Source of the DNA: G020348185 sp964525045
GTDB lineage: Bacteria > Nitrospirota > Nitrospiria > Nitrospirales > UBA8639
Length of the DNA stretch: 64,000 bases
NCBI GenBank assembly: GCA_964525045.1
Contig: CAZGFD010000005.1
Span: 150,315 to 214,314, forward strand
Direction of reading: 5' to 3'
Part shown: positions 27,991 to 36,438 of the stretch, in pieces
Position numbering within the stretch: the first letter of the stretch is position 1
Layout of the letters: each line of letters begins with the position of its first letter
Program-made: the position numbers and the translations under genes
The notes under the pieces: model-generated
Databases searched by the model: none
What the model was told of the DNA's origin: nothing
Seen by the model: only the letters and a program-made list of their open reading frames with translations

Positions 27991-28404
27991 CTATCGACTC
28001 CGGGACTCCGGCCCATTATCCATTAAGTCTTTCTTTTCGTGGTCAGAGCTGATCTGAGTTTTCCGGTTTCCTGAGCAGGGATACCGCTCCATGAGACCCA
28101 ATAAACCGGAGACCGCAATGGTGATATCGTCTTGGGGGCCAAAGAGATCATTGGACGAAAAGACTAAAAGATCTCGTCCAAACAGCACAACCTTATCGGG
28201 AATGCAGTAGAGGGGTTCTTGGCCCTGACGCTGGAGTTTTGCATTCACAATCTGAAAACCATCCACGACTCCATCAAGATAAATCCTTTGGGCCCATGGG
28301 GTCATGCCCTTAACAGACAAAGGGGGTTGGGAAATTTCTTGAGGAAAAGCCGGGCTCGCGAGCGGCCCGAAAACAATCACGATGAAAGCTATTCGACTGA
28401 ACAT
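27991..28404 (-). CDS. Exported protein, weakly Rap1a/Tai-like
   Basis: A 137-aa protein with a signal peptide (hydrophobic IAFIVIVFGPLASPAF) and GAGGAG-type ribosome site. The central segment YLDGVVDGFQIVNAKL followed by LYCIPDKV resembles the Rap1a/Tai immunity protein pattern, but only loosely. No type VI secretion genes are near. The last 30 residues are charged. Function is not assigned. Confidence 0.55.
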   Translation of the reverse strand: MFSRIAFIVIVFGPLASPAFPQEISQPPLSVKGMTPWAQRIYLDGVVDGFQIVNAKLQRQGQEPLYCIPDKVVLFGRDLLVFSSNDLFGPQDDITIAVSGLLGLMERYPCSGNRKTQISSDHEKKDLMDNGPESRSR

Positions 28405-28434
28405 GATTCGTTTCTCCTCTCACAGCCGAATGAA

Positions 28435-28639
28435 CTAGCAGGATGTTGAAAAAGTCCGCCAGCGGCGTTCTCGGCCCTTTGTCGTGCTCACGTACTCCAT
28501 GTACGCTCCGCTCGCCAAAGGGCCTGCGGCCTTGCTGAACGGGCCTTTTTGAACATCCTGCCAGGCTGATGTCGGTATAGAGGCTTGTCCCATATCGTTT
28601 AAAATTCTTGAAATGTTGAGTTGTTCAACAACCTGCTAG
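28435..28639. repeat. Compound palindromic intergenic repeat
   Basis: Outer arms at 28435-28453 and 28621-28639 match in 17 of 19 positions as inverted copies (CTAGCAGGWTGTTGAA). A third inverted copy of the arm is at 28546-28564. Between 28453 and 28546 lies a long imperfect palindrome centred on GTACTCCATGTAC (about 28492). This type of AGCAGGATGTTGAAAAAG palindrome I know as recurring in Nitrospira-like and deltaproteobacterial genomes. The right arm supplies the stop codon of the gene ending at 28636. Confidence 0.7.
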
Positions 28640-29985
28640 GTCGGATCTGGTGCTTCCTGAAACGGTGGGCCAAGCAAACGAAGGAAGGCACCCTCATGAA
28701 TCATGAATCCACGCGATTCAAGTTCTTGCCTCGCTCGGTGAGTGAATTCCCCGGTGAGCCAGACTTCTAATCGTCTCACCCGGATCCGCGCCGAGGCCTC
28801 TTCAACAACGGCATCAGCAGCCTGGGCCACTTCACGAGTCCAGGGAAGTCGAAATACCGGAATGGTCGCGACTAATGCTCCGTCGTCCGTATGACCTAAA
28901 ATCAGCCGGTCTTCAATGATGAAAAGCTTATCGATGGGAATCACGTTTTGATGGTAGTTCGCCATCATCTCAGCCAACCGCTGAAAGAACAGCGCTTCTT
29001 CTTCTTTGTTCGCTCGGAGGGCCACCCGAATGAACCCTTCACGATTTTTTGTTCCCTCCATTTCAACCAAGGCCTGCACTAATATCGTTTCGTGGCGGGG
29101 GGAATACCAAGGATGACTCAAAAATTTATCAATGAGGCCCTCATCCAAGTTCATTCCCTCCATGAGTTCTCGATTCATTCGTCTCAAGTCCTCAGGGGAG
29201 TTTTGTCGAAACACATCGTTCATTGCCGCACCAAAAAATGTTCCTGCCAAGGCAAAGCCGGCCGGACCAGTGATTGGCGTCAAGGCTAACTTGGTGCTCA
29301 TTCCCCCGGCATAGCCTGCCAAGGCAACCTTATCAATTGCGGATTGCAACCTATCGTTCGAGGAGTAGGAATCAATTCCCAAATAACTGGCGACCGAACG
29401 TTTGACCATGGAAAATCCTACTAATTCCTTCCCAGCACTTTCTTCAAACTTCCCCCGTTCCCCTACGACCATTTCAGCAATTCGCGTCATGGTCTTCCAC
29501 ATGCCCTTGGGCACACCCATGGCAGTATCTTTTGGTTCGGTGGCCATGTCCCAGATGAATCGAAAAGGACTGAGGAGGATATAAGCCGCGCCGAGACCGA
29601 AGGCTGCTGGGTGGCTTATTTCATGGACTTCCTTCAGTGCAAGAATTTCACGAATACGAATCTGGAGCAAATCCACTCCATTGGGTTCAAACCGTCCATA
29701 TGGGGAATCAAGAGTAAATCGGTATGCGAGGCCATTGGGGGTGACCTTATCAAGAATCTGATAACCCTCCCCTTCAAATAATTCCGGGGGGAGAAGATCC
29801 CGAGCAGTCACGCCATCTAAAGTTTCAAATTCGCCTGATGGGGCTTGAACGGAAGGGAGCGGAGCGGATTCCTGGGTGTCGACTGTCCGCGACGCACATC
29901 CGGGATTTAAAAGAGGGCTAAGAAGCAGGATCATGGCTAATGGTAACCTTGCCCTGATCCATACTATGGAGTATGGACGCCTCAC
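28636..29985 (-). CDS. Lipoprotein of unknown function
   Basis: A 449-aa predicted lipoprotein: basic start, hydrophobic stretch and lipobox NPGC near residue 29. A small Gly/Ala-rich region (~200-260; AGYAGGMSTKLALTPITGPAG) may be membrane-embedded. The C-terminal ~100 residues contain a beta-rich segment followed by ARIRVRRLEVWLTGEF. No family was recognised. It uses a GTG start with a GGGGG run upstream. Its TAG stop lies in the arm of the palindromic repeat at 28639. Confidence 0.7.
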   Translation of the reverse strand: MRRPYSIVWIRARLPLAMILLLSPLLNPGCASRTVDTQESAPLPSVQAPSGEFETLDGVTARDLLPPELFEGEGYQILDKVTPNGLAYRFTLDSPYGRFEPNGVDLLQIRIREILALKEVHEISHPAAFGLGAAYILLSPFRFIWDMATEPKDTAMGVPKGMWKTMTRIAEMVVGERGKFEESAGKELVGFSMVKRSVASYLGIDSYSSNDRLQSAIDKVALAGYAGGMSTKLALTPITGPAGFALAGTFFGAAMNDVFRQNSPEDLRRMNRELMEGMNLDEGLIDKFLSHPWYSPRHETILVQALVEMEGTKNREGFIRVALRANKEEEALFFQRLAEMMANYHQNVIPIDKLFIIEDRLILGHTDDGALVATIPVFRLPWTREVAQAADAVVEEASARIRVRRLEVWLTGEFTHRARQELESRGFMIHEGAFLRLLGPPFQEAPDPT

Positions 29986-30158
29986 GCTAACCCCCCAGAC
30001 CTTAGAAAAAGTAAGGATTTTCTTTTCCCAGCTTGCCGTAACTCCAGCAAAAGTCTTTTAAGATCACCTAAAAGAGACTCCAATCTCTCTCAGGTCTAAA
30101 CAATCATAATCCTCTTAGAGGTACATTGTCATTAAAATCCATAAAGGAAAATAAGTTC

Positions 30159-30190
30159 AAGGTCCGAAGCCGGTGAACCTGTAACTGTGA
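30159..30190 (+). promoter_or_regulatory. Cobalamin-riboswitch-like remnant
   Basis: GAAGCCGGTGAA followed closely by ACTGTGA matches conserved parts of the cobalamin aptamer core, but the bases that should lie between them are missing. No plus-strand gene follows, so it is at best a deleted copy. Confidence 0.2.
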
Positions 30191-30272
30191 ATATTACCTG
30201 TTAAATTGGCGCCTGAATCCCTATTGAGCTGTTGCAGGATGATTGCACAGGAAATGGATAATGGAGGTGTGA

Positions 30273-30662
30273 CTAATCGGTTTGTTTTGAAACCGTTTTA
30301 AAATAGGCCAGGAGGTCTCGAACAGAAATGACTCCAACAATTTGTCCGTCCTCGGTAATGGCCAAATGGCGTATGCGACGATCAGCCATGAGATCACGAG
30401 CATATTGGGGGGAGAGCTTCTTATCGAGTGAAATAATGGGGCTCGACATGAGTCCTTGGACTTTAAGTTGACTGACATCCAGGGATTCGGCAACGGCACG
30501 AACCACATCCGTTTCTGTAATAATTCCGGCAAATTCCCCATTTTTTTCCACTAATAGGGACCCAATTCGTTGAACCTGCATTTGTTGAGCCGCTTCCTTG
30601 AGGCTAGATTCTTCCGAGATCACACTAATTTCTCGTGTCATGAGTTGGCCTAGGGTTGCCAT
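30273..30662 (-). CDS. CBS-domain pair protein
   Basis: A 129-aa protein made of two CBS motifs (a Bateman module) with IGSLLVEKNGEFAGIITETD and its repeat in the second half (IRHLAITEDGQIVGVISVRDLL). Such modules bind adenosyl nucleotides. ATG 30662 with AAGGAGGGA upstream is far better than the start at 30707. It lies outside the phosphate operon's left end; a paralogue at 42195 is at the other end. No fused effector is present, so it may be a stand-alone sensor. Confidence 0.9.
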   Translation of the reverse strand: MATLGQLMTREISVISEESSLKEAAQQMQVQRIGSLLVEKNGEFAGIITETDVVRAVAESLDVSQLKVQGLMSSPIISLDKKLSPQYARDLMADRRIRHLAITEDGQIVGVISVRDLLAYFKTVSKQTD

Positions 30663-30756
30663 GACTATCCCTCCTTCTCTCACTTCGGTGGAAAGATCGG
30701 GGAACAAAGAAAGCCATATTCTGAACTAATCGCTATACTCGCGTAAAGCCTTGATA

Positions 30757-30784
30757 GCATTTTCCCGTTTTTACGGGAAAATGC
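30757..30784. repeat. Perfect 12-bp hairpin in the CBS gene leader
   Basis: 30757-30768 and 30773-30784 are exact inverted copies (GCATTTTCCCGT) with a TTTT loop. It lies ~95 bases upstream of the CBS start and touches the GTTTCGGG repeat that follows at 30785. Confidence 0.6.
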
Positions 30785-30820
30785 CGTTTCGGGTTTCACG
30801 TTTCGAGTTTCGGGTTCAAG
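30785..30820. repeat. GTTTCGGGTTTC-type repeat, copy 1
   Basis: The word GTTTCGGGTTTC is repeated in degenerate form three times here. Inverted copy 31098-31123 lies 280 bases away, so the pair brackets the region before arsR; a third copy is at 41945. Confidence 0.55.
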
Positions 30821-31097
30821 AAAAATAAGTCCATTTATGGTGACCCATTTCCTTGCCTCATTCATCAAAGGGGACAAAGGAAAACCTGGGGGGAATAATG
30901 GCCATTGACAATGCACTCGCATTCGCCTAAATATCTACTCATATGAACCATTATTCATGTAACAAATCTGAGCTTTGTCAGACTTATTAAGGGTAGACGG
31001 GGAAAATTCAATATCCATTTTTACTTTCATCACCGGACCAAACTCTCGGGTTAAGCCTTGCTATACCAAGGAGGGAAAAGCTTTCTTTTTCAACCCC

Positions 31098-31123
31098 AAA
31101 CCTGAAACGCGAAACCCGAAACG
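31098..31123. repeat. GTTTCGGGTTTC-type repeat, inverted copy 2
   Basis: Reverse-complement version (AAACCTGAAACGCGAAACC, then CGAAACG) just upstream of arsR. Confidence 0.5.
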
Positions 31124-31147
31124 ATCTTTTTTTCAACATTCCCAACT

Positions 31148-31468
31148 ATGAAGTCAGAACCATCGTTCCCCACTTGTGCTGACAAGCTGAAAGTTCTGGC
31201 TGACACGACCCGTTTGGCCGTGATTGAGGCTTTGATGAAAAAACCTCAATACGTGAATGAACTGATGGATCTTCTTCATGTTGAACAAAGCCTTCTATCC
31301 CATCACTTAGCCCAACTCCGTGATGCGGGCTTAGTTGAAGCGAAGCGAGATGGAAAAGCCGTGCTCTACCAATTGGCACCTGGGGTTTCCAGAACCACAC
31401 AGGGGAAAGCCATCGAATTGGGATGCTGTCAACTTTCCTTTCCGACAAAGAGATCCAAGCGGTTATGA
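31148..31468 (+). CDS. ArsR-family winged helix regulator coupled to pst
   Basis: A 106-aa ArsR/SmtB-type repressor. The winged helix is visible: CADKLKVLADTTRLAVIEAL, then LMDLLHVEQSLLSHHLAQL (recognition helix with SxxSxHLxxL form) and AGLVEAKRDGKAVLYQL (wing). There is no classical CxCxxC metal site in the recognition helix, but Cys10 and a C-terminal Cys-Cys pair (LGCCQ) could form a thiol or metalloid site. Its stop overlaps the pstS start (ATGA), so its product level is tied to the phosphate transporter. It likely controls the operon; the signal is unknown. Confidence 0.88.
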   Translation: MKSEPSFPTCADKLKVLADTTRLAVIEALMKKPQYVNELMDLLHVEQSLLSHHLAQLRDAGLVEAKRDGKAVLYQLAPGVSRTTQGKAIELGCCQLSFPTKRSKRL

Positions 31469-32298
31469 GACGGTCCCTTACTCACTATTTTATTCTCATT
31501 TTCCTACTCGTGGCCACCGGGGGTTGCCAAGATTCCTCTGCCACAGGTCCGACAAACGACAAACTCGTGATTACCGGATCCAGCACAATCGCACCGCTGG
31601 TATTGGCAATCGGGAAACGATATGAATCCAGAAGGTCCGGGATACGAATTGATGTTCAGACCGGTGGGTCATCCCGTGGAATATCAGATATCCGCCAGAA
31701 TTTGGCACATGTTGGGATGGCCTCTCGAGCCCTCAAGAAAGGGGAACACGATCTCTACGGGACCGTGATTGCCTATGACGGCATTGGCCTCATTGTCCAC
31801 CGCTCGAATACGCTGGCCTCACTCGATTCCAACGACGTGACAGCGATCTACACGGGCCGAAAAACAAATTGGAAAGAGGTCGGCGGGATTGATGCCCCCA
31901 TCACCGTGGTAAACAAAGCCGAGGGCCGGGCGACTCTTGATCTTTTCCTGAATTACTTCAATATACAGAATACCCAGGTTCAAGCCCATGTGGTGATTGG
32001 GGACAACGAGCAGGGTATTAAGACTGTCGCAGGGAATCCGCACGCTATCGCTTATGTGTCCATCGGAACGGCTGAATACGATGCAGCTCATGGAGTCCCC
32101 ATCAAACTCCTCCAGTTGGAGAATATCCCTGCATCACTTAAAACTGTCCAGGAAGGCCGGTTTCCTCTTTCCCGTCCTCTCACTCTGATAACGAATACGT
32201 CGCCAACAGGAGCCGCTAAAGCCTTTATTGATTTTGCCAAATCTCCAGAGGTGCATGATCTGGTCACACAATATTACTTTGTCCCCTTCGCAGGGTGA
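31465..32298 (+). CDS. pstS: Phosphate ABC transporter substrate-binding lipoprotein
   Basis: A 277-aa periplasmic lipoprotein (lipobox TGGC at ~residue 21) of the PBP-like PstS family: ITGSSTIAPLVLAIG, QTGGSSRGISDIR (phosphate-binding loop) and a later NKAEGRATLDLF. It delivers phosphate to PstCA. ATG 31465 overlaps the arsR stop and follows no independent ribosome site, so translation depends on arsR. Relative to E. coli PstS it is short, as is usual in the lipoprotein type. Confidence 0.92.
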   Translation: MRRSLTHYFILIFLLVATGGCQDSSATGPTNDKLVITGSSTIAPLVLAIGKRYESRRSGIRIDVQTGGSSRGISDIRQNLAHVGMASRALKKGEHDLYGTVIAYDGIGLIVHRSNTLASLDSNDVTAIYTGRKTNWKEVGGIDAPITVVNKAEGRATLDLFLNYFNIQNTQVQAHVVIGDNEQGIKTVAGNPHAIAYVSIGTAEYDAAHGVPIKLLQLENIPASLKTVQEGRFPLSRPLTLITNTSPTGAAKAFIDFAKSPEVHDLVTQYYFVPFAG

Positions 32299-33133
32299 TC
32301 GACTCCTATTCTGGGCCCTGAGCGTCCTAGCCGGCTTGGCGGGCTCGATTGTTCTATTGATTTTGTTTTTCCTGATGATCGAGGCCCTACCGGTGCTCTT
32401 CCATGTTGGATGGGAGCCATTTTTCTTCGACTCGTCCTGGCATCCCACAGAGGGGCTCTTTAACCTGGTACCCATGTTTTGGGGAACGCTGCTTGCCACA
32501 ACAGGAGCTGTCGTCTTCGCCACCATTATGGGAATTTCTTCTGCACTATTTTGCCACTACTATGCTCCTACACCTTTGGCCTCGATATACAGGAAATTTA
32601 TTGAACTCTTGTCCGGCATTCCATCAGTGGTCTTTGGTTTCTGGGGATTGATGGTATTGGTTCCCTTGATTGCCAGCTTCCATCCACCCGGACCCAGTCT
32701 CCTGGCAGGAGTGGTGATTCTCACACTGATGATTCTTCCCACCATCGCATTGGTCGCTGACACGAGCATGGCCAACGTCCCTCGGGAATACCTCCAGGGA
32801 GCAGCAGCCCTGGGACTGGGACGATGGGCAACCATTTGTCATGTGGTTTTACCGGCTGCAAAATCAGGGCTCTTCGCCGGCATACTGTTGCAAACCGGCC
32901 GGGCAATTGGCGAAACCATGGCTATTCTCATGGTCGCGGGTAACGTGGTCCAAACACCCAGCAGTATCTTTGACCCAATCAGGACGCTCACAGCTAATAT
33001 CGCTTTGGAGATGGCTTACGCCGTCGGGGATCATCGTTCAGCGCTGTTCCTCAGCGGCCTTTTGCTTTTGACCATGGTTGCGGGATTGATCTTTATGGCA
33101 GACCGGATCCACCGATATTCACCGCATGGGTAA
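32255..33133 (+). CDS. pstC: Phosphate ABC transporter permease PstC
   Basis: Six-TM permease, 292 aa, with the EAA loop near EYLQGAAALGLGRW and typical SGIPSVVFGFWGL. Together with PstA it forms the phosphate channel. The preferred ATG 32255 (AGAGG upstream) lies 44 bases inside pstS, an unusually long overlap in an otherwise tightly coupled operon; the downstream start options would leave TM1 intact too, so the exact start is uncertain. Confidence 0.92.
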   Translation: MIWSHNITLSPSQGDRLLFWALSVLAGLAGSIVLLILFFLMIEALPVLFHVGWEPFFFDSSWHPTEGLFNLVPMFWGTLLATTGAVVFATIMGISSALFCHYYAPTPLASIYRKFIELLSGIPSVVFGFWGLMVLVPLIASFHPPGPSLLAGVVILTLMILPTIALVADTSMANVPREYLQGAAALGLGRWATICHVVLPAAKSGLFAGILLQTGRAIGETMAILMVAGNVVQTPSSIFDPIRTLTANIALEMAYAVGDHRSALFLSGLLLLTMVAGLIFMADRIHRYSPHG

Positions 33134-33980
33134 GAGCATCAAATTCAAACAGGATCCGATTCCCGCCATCACAATTTGGACGGTGGCAGGATTGGTCTGT
33201 GGCATGTTCTTGTGGTTGATCAGTGACCTGAGTTGGCAGGGGGCTTCCCATTTGTCTTGGGATTTTTTAACAAATCCACCATTGGATGCAGGCCGACAAG
33301 GTGGCATCAACTCCATCTTGGTTTCCACCGGCCTCATCATGTTGGTATGTATGACCGTAGCGCTGCCGATAGGAATCGGAGCGGCAACCTTTTTGGCAGA
33401 AATCACTTCACAGGGGCAATATTTCGCCATATTCATTCGTCGCAGTCTCGATGTCTTGGCGGGAGTTCCATCCATCGTGTTCGGTCTGTTCGGAAATGTG
33501 TTCTTTTCTAATATTCTTGGAATGGGGTTTTCAATTCTCTCCGGTGGGCTCACCCTGTCCTGCATGGTCCTTCCCATATTGATCCGGACCACTGAGGAAG
33601 GGTTTCGCTCGCTCCCCGATGAGTATCGTCTTTCCGCTGCCGCCCTTGGCCTCTCAAAAACCGGCACACTGGTCCATCTACTTATTCCCGCCGCCGTTCC
33701 GAGTCTTGTCGTGGGATTTATTCTTGGACTCGGGCGCGCCATGGCGGAAACCGCCGCATTGATATTCACCAGTGGATATGTCGACCGCATGCCCGAATCA
33801 CTGCTGGATTCTGGGCGCGCTCTATCGATTCATATTTTTGATCTAGCGATGAATGTTCCCGGCGGTGATCAGGCCGCCGCCGCAACGGCACTTGTGTTGA
33901 TCGGGTGTTTAGTGGTCCTGAATTATCTTTCATCATGGGCCTCCACGCATTGGGCTCGAAAAAGGATTCTGTTCACGTGA
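33126..33980 (+). CDS. pstA: Phosphate ABC transporter permease PstA
   Basis: Second permease subunit, 284 aa, with LDVLAGVPSIVFGLFGN and the EAA loop DEYRLSAAALGLSKTG. It overlaps pstC by eight bases and its stop overlaps the pstB GTG (GTGA). There are about six TM helices. Confidence 0.93.
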   Translation: MGKSIKFKQDPIPAITIWTVAGLVCGMFLWLISDLSWQGASHLSWDFLTNPPLDAGRQGGINSILVSTGLIMLVCMTVALPIGIGAATFLAEITSQGQYFAIFIRRSLDVLAGVPSIVFGLFGNVFFSNILGMGFSILSGGLTLSCMVLPILIRTTEEGFRSLPDEYRLSAAALGLSKTGTLVHLLIPAAVPSLVVGFILGLGRAMAETAALIFTSGYVDRMPESLLDSGRALSIHIFDLAMNVPGGDQAAAATALVLIGCLVVLNYLSSWASTHWARKRILFT

Positions 33981-34819
33981 AATATTCATCAAAGCCTCAT
34001 CGGCAACCCCGTGATCAAAAAAATAAGGACCGCTTCGCTTCATGCTGCGATCCATATCCTTTAATCAAGAGTGACAATCTTGGACTGCACTATGGTGACA
34101 GAGCGGCGTTGAAGGGAGTGTCCCTCACCATCTTTGGAGGGTGCCTGACAGCCATTGTCGGGCCCTCAGGAAGTGGCAAAACGAGTTTTTTGATGTGTCT
34201 CAACCGATTGATTGATTTAATCCCCAATTGCCGGGTCTCAGGTAATTTGTTTTTTGGGAATGTGAACGTGCTCTCTCCTGATATGGATGTCCTTCAATTG
34301 CGTCGGCGTATTGGGATGATTTTTCAGAAACCCAATCCTTTCCCGATGTCTATTCGAAAAAACCTGGAATTCCCTCTCAAAGAACACGGAATTGCCAAGC
34401 AATCAAAGGCCGATGAGTTCATTCAGAAGGCTTTAATGGATGTCGGATTATGGAACGAAGTAAAAGACCGCTTGGGAGCTCCAGCCTTAGGGTTGTCGGG
34501 CGGCCAACAACAACGGCTTTGTATCGCACGATCTCTGGTTCTTTCACCGGAAGTCTTGCTCATGGATGAACCATGCAGCGCCTTGGATCCTCTCTCCAGT
34601 GGCATTGTGGAGGACTTGATATTTAGCTTGCGAGGTCAGTACACGGTCGTCATGGTCACACATAACCTCGCTCAAGCACGTCGCATTGCTGACTATGTCG
34701 GCGTCTTATGGGCAGAAAATGGGGCCGGACAACTCGTCGAATCGGGACCCACCCGCCAAATTTTTGAACACCCGCAACAGGATCTCACTACTGCCTATAT
34801 CAATGGTATCCGGGGGTAA
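33977..34819 (+). CDS. pstB: Phosphate ABC transporter ATP-binding protein
   Basis: A 280-aa ABC ATPase: Walker A GPSGSGKTS, Q-loop MIFQKPNPFP typical of PstB, signature LSGGQQQR, Walker B VLLMDEP and switch His in MVTHN. The GTG at 33977 overlaps the pstA stop and is preferred over upstream frames inside pstA. The N terminus has an unusual 30-residue basic extension (KPHRQPRDQKNKDR). No phoU follows; after 172 bases comes the porin gene. Confidence 0.93.
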   Translation: MKYSSKPHRQPRDQKNKDRFASCCDPYPLIKSDNLGLHYGDRAALKGVSLTIFGGCLTAIVGPSGSGKTSFLMCLNRLIDLIPNCRVSGNLFFGNVNVLSPDMDVLQLRRRIGMIFQKPNPFPMSIRKNLEFPLKEHGIAKQSKADEFIQKALMDVGLWNEVKDRLGAPALGLSGGQQQRLCIARSLVLSPEVLLMDEPCSALDPLSSGIVEDLIFSLRGQYTVVMVTHNLAQARRIADYVGVLWAENGAGQLVESGPTRQIFEHPQQDLTTAYINGIRG

Positions 34820-34879
34820 CGAACCCCGCTGCTAACGTTTTTTCCTCTATCTTCCTCAACCTCACCAAAGTTTACTCCT

Positions 34880-34924
34880 CTTTTAAACTTTCTTAACCGT
34901 TCTGTAACACGTGCCTTTTATAAG
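34880..34924 (+). promoter_or_regulatory. PHO-box-like array and -10 of the oprP promoter
   Basis: Three heptamers with an exact 11-bp period: CTTTTAA (34880), TCTTAAC (34891) and CTGTAAC (34902). The last ends ten bases before a TATAAG -10 (34919-34924), the arrangement of PhoB-activated promoters, in which the PHO box replaces the -35. It lies 68 bases before the porin start codon. Confidence 0.65.
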
Positions 34925-34991
34925 AGTAACCCATGGTACGGAGAGTTCATTTCACTCCTGATTACCCAACAACAGTGGGAGGACATTTCTG

Positions 34992-36404
34992 ATGCAGGAC
35001 CGAAAAACCTGGATGGGCCTGTTGGTCGTTATGAGTATGGTATTCGTGACCCCTCTGGTGGCTAATGGTGAGCTTGCGGACATTTTGTACGAGAAAGGAA
35101 TCCTCGACAAGGACGATTATATTAAAGCCCAGGCTGAATCCGAAAAGCTTGCGGAGGCAGAGGAACGGAGATTGGAAGAAGAATTCCCGGTTAAACTGGG
35201 TTATGGGTCGAAAGGGTTTGAAATTCGATCTCGCGATGGCAAGTACTCTACCCAAATCCAGTGGCGTCTTCAGTTCCGGTATTCACACCCGGATAGCGGG
35301 GATCCCAGTGAAGATGAATTCCTGGGAAGTGATCAGGTGACGGAAACACCAGAAAGTTCTTTTCAAGTTCGACGAGCGCGAATCAAGGTGGGGGGGCATG
35401 GATATAAGCCGTGGCTGAAGTATTATTTTGAATATGACTTTCCATCCTCCAGACTCCTTGACTGGCGGCTCATGATCGAGAAATTCAAGTTTGCGCAACT
35501 CAGACTCGGCCAATGGAAAATTAATTACAACCGTGAACGAGTGGACTCCTCCGGAAAGCAATTTGCCGTCGAACGATCAATCGTCAACCCCACTTTTACC
35601 ATTGACCGGCAACAGGGTGCCATGGCTTATGGCCATCTATTTCCTGGAACCCTTGCCGATTCCTGGTACTATGCATTTGTCGGGAATGGACGCGGGAGAG
35701 GAAATTTGAATGATGATGGGCGTATGATGTATATGGGGCGGGCTCAATGGAACTTTTTGGGACGTGACTTGAAATTTTCTATGACAGATGTCGAATTTCA
35801 TGAAAAGCCCACCGGCAGTGTGTCCTTTGCCGGTTATTGGAACCAGTCTGACTGTACCCGGTTTTCAAGCGCAGGGTGTGCGGATCTTAATGGGTTCAGC
35901 GGGGCAACGAATGGGTCCCCCGGACAGGCCACGGGACGGTATGTCCTCATTGGCATGCAGCAGGGATTCGCCTTTAAATGGCGAGGATGGGATATCCAGC
36001 AGGAATACCATTGGAAACAAATTGATGACGACCAATTCCCACTCGGTTGTGATGACCCTTTTAACGGTACGCCGGGATCTGGCCAGCAGGGTTGTCAGGG
36101 GCCCAGAACCAATCTCATGGGTAGTTATGTTCAAAGCGGATTCTTTCCCCATCATATCATTTCGAAATCCATTTCCGATAAACTGCACATGGGATTTCGG
36201 TATGCCTTTGTCGATCCAAACATCTCGCAGCCTAATGATCTCAACCAAGAATATACCTTCGTCATCAACTACTTTTTTGCCGGTCATCGGAACAAACTCA
36301 CGTTTGACACATCCCGCTTGACTCTCGAAAACCAGGAGCCTGATGGATCAGGAAAATTAAGCAGCGTGCAGCGGTTCCGTCTGCAGTGGGATATTTCGTT
36401 CTAA
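34992..36404 (+). CDS. Phosphate-selective porin (OprP/OprO family)
   Basis: A 470-aa outer-membrane beta-barrel precursor with a signal peptide (MVFVTPLVANGE). A short coiled-coil after the signal (AQAESEKLAEAEERRLEEE) resembles the trimerisation head of OprP. The family segments SFQVRRARIKVGG and LKYYFEYDF, and a C-terminal aromatic end (RLQWDISF), are present. OprP forms phosphate-specific channels in Pseudomonas. The Arg/Lys ladder cannot be verified by eye. Preceded by a PHO-box-like array and following the pst genes, it fits phosphate uptake through the outer membrane. Confidence 0.88.
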   Translation: MQDRKTWMGLLVVMSMVFVTPLVANGELADILYEKGILDKDDYIKAQAESEKLAEAEERRLEEEFPVKLGYGSKGFEIRSRDGKYSTQIQWRLQFRYSHPDSGDPSEDEFLGSDQVTETPESSFQVRRARIKVGGHGYKPWLKYYFEYDFPSSRLLDWRLMIEKFKFAQLRLGQWKINYNRERVDSSGKQFAVERSIVNPTFTIDRQQGAMAYGHLFPGTLADSWYYAFVGNGRGRGNLNDDGRMMYMGRAQWNFLGRDLKFSMTDVEFHEKPTGSVSFAGYWNQSDCTRFSSAGCADLNGFSGATNGSPGQATGRYVLIGMQQGFAFKWRGWDIQQEYHWKQIDDDQFPLGCDDPFNGTPGSGQQGCQGPRTNLMGSYVQSGFFPHHIISKSISDKLHMGFRYAFVDPNISQPNDLNQEYTFVINYFFAGHRNKLTFDTSRLTLENQEPDGSGKLSSVQRFRLQWDISF

Positions 36405-36438
36405 GAGGTTTCAAGAACGAGGGAGGCAAGAAATGTTC

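Noticed and set aside
30956..30985. Possible PHO box upstream of arsR (ATGTAAC-AAAT-CTGAGCT)
   Set aside because: Only the first heptamer and spacer fit, and no -10 stands at the right distance; too weak to annotate.
33119..33790. 223-codon minus-strand frame opposite pstA
   Set aside because: Shadow of a six-TM permease; composition (Arg/Pro-rich) is typical of antisense frames.
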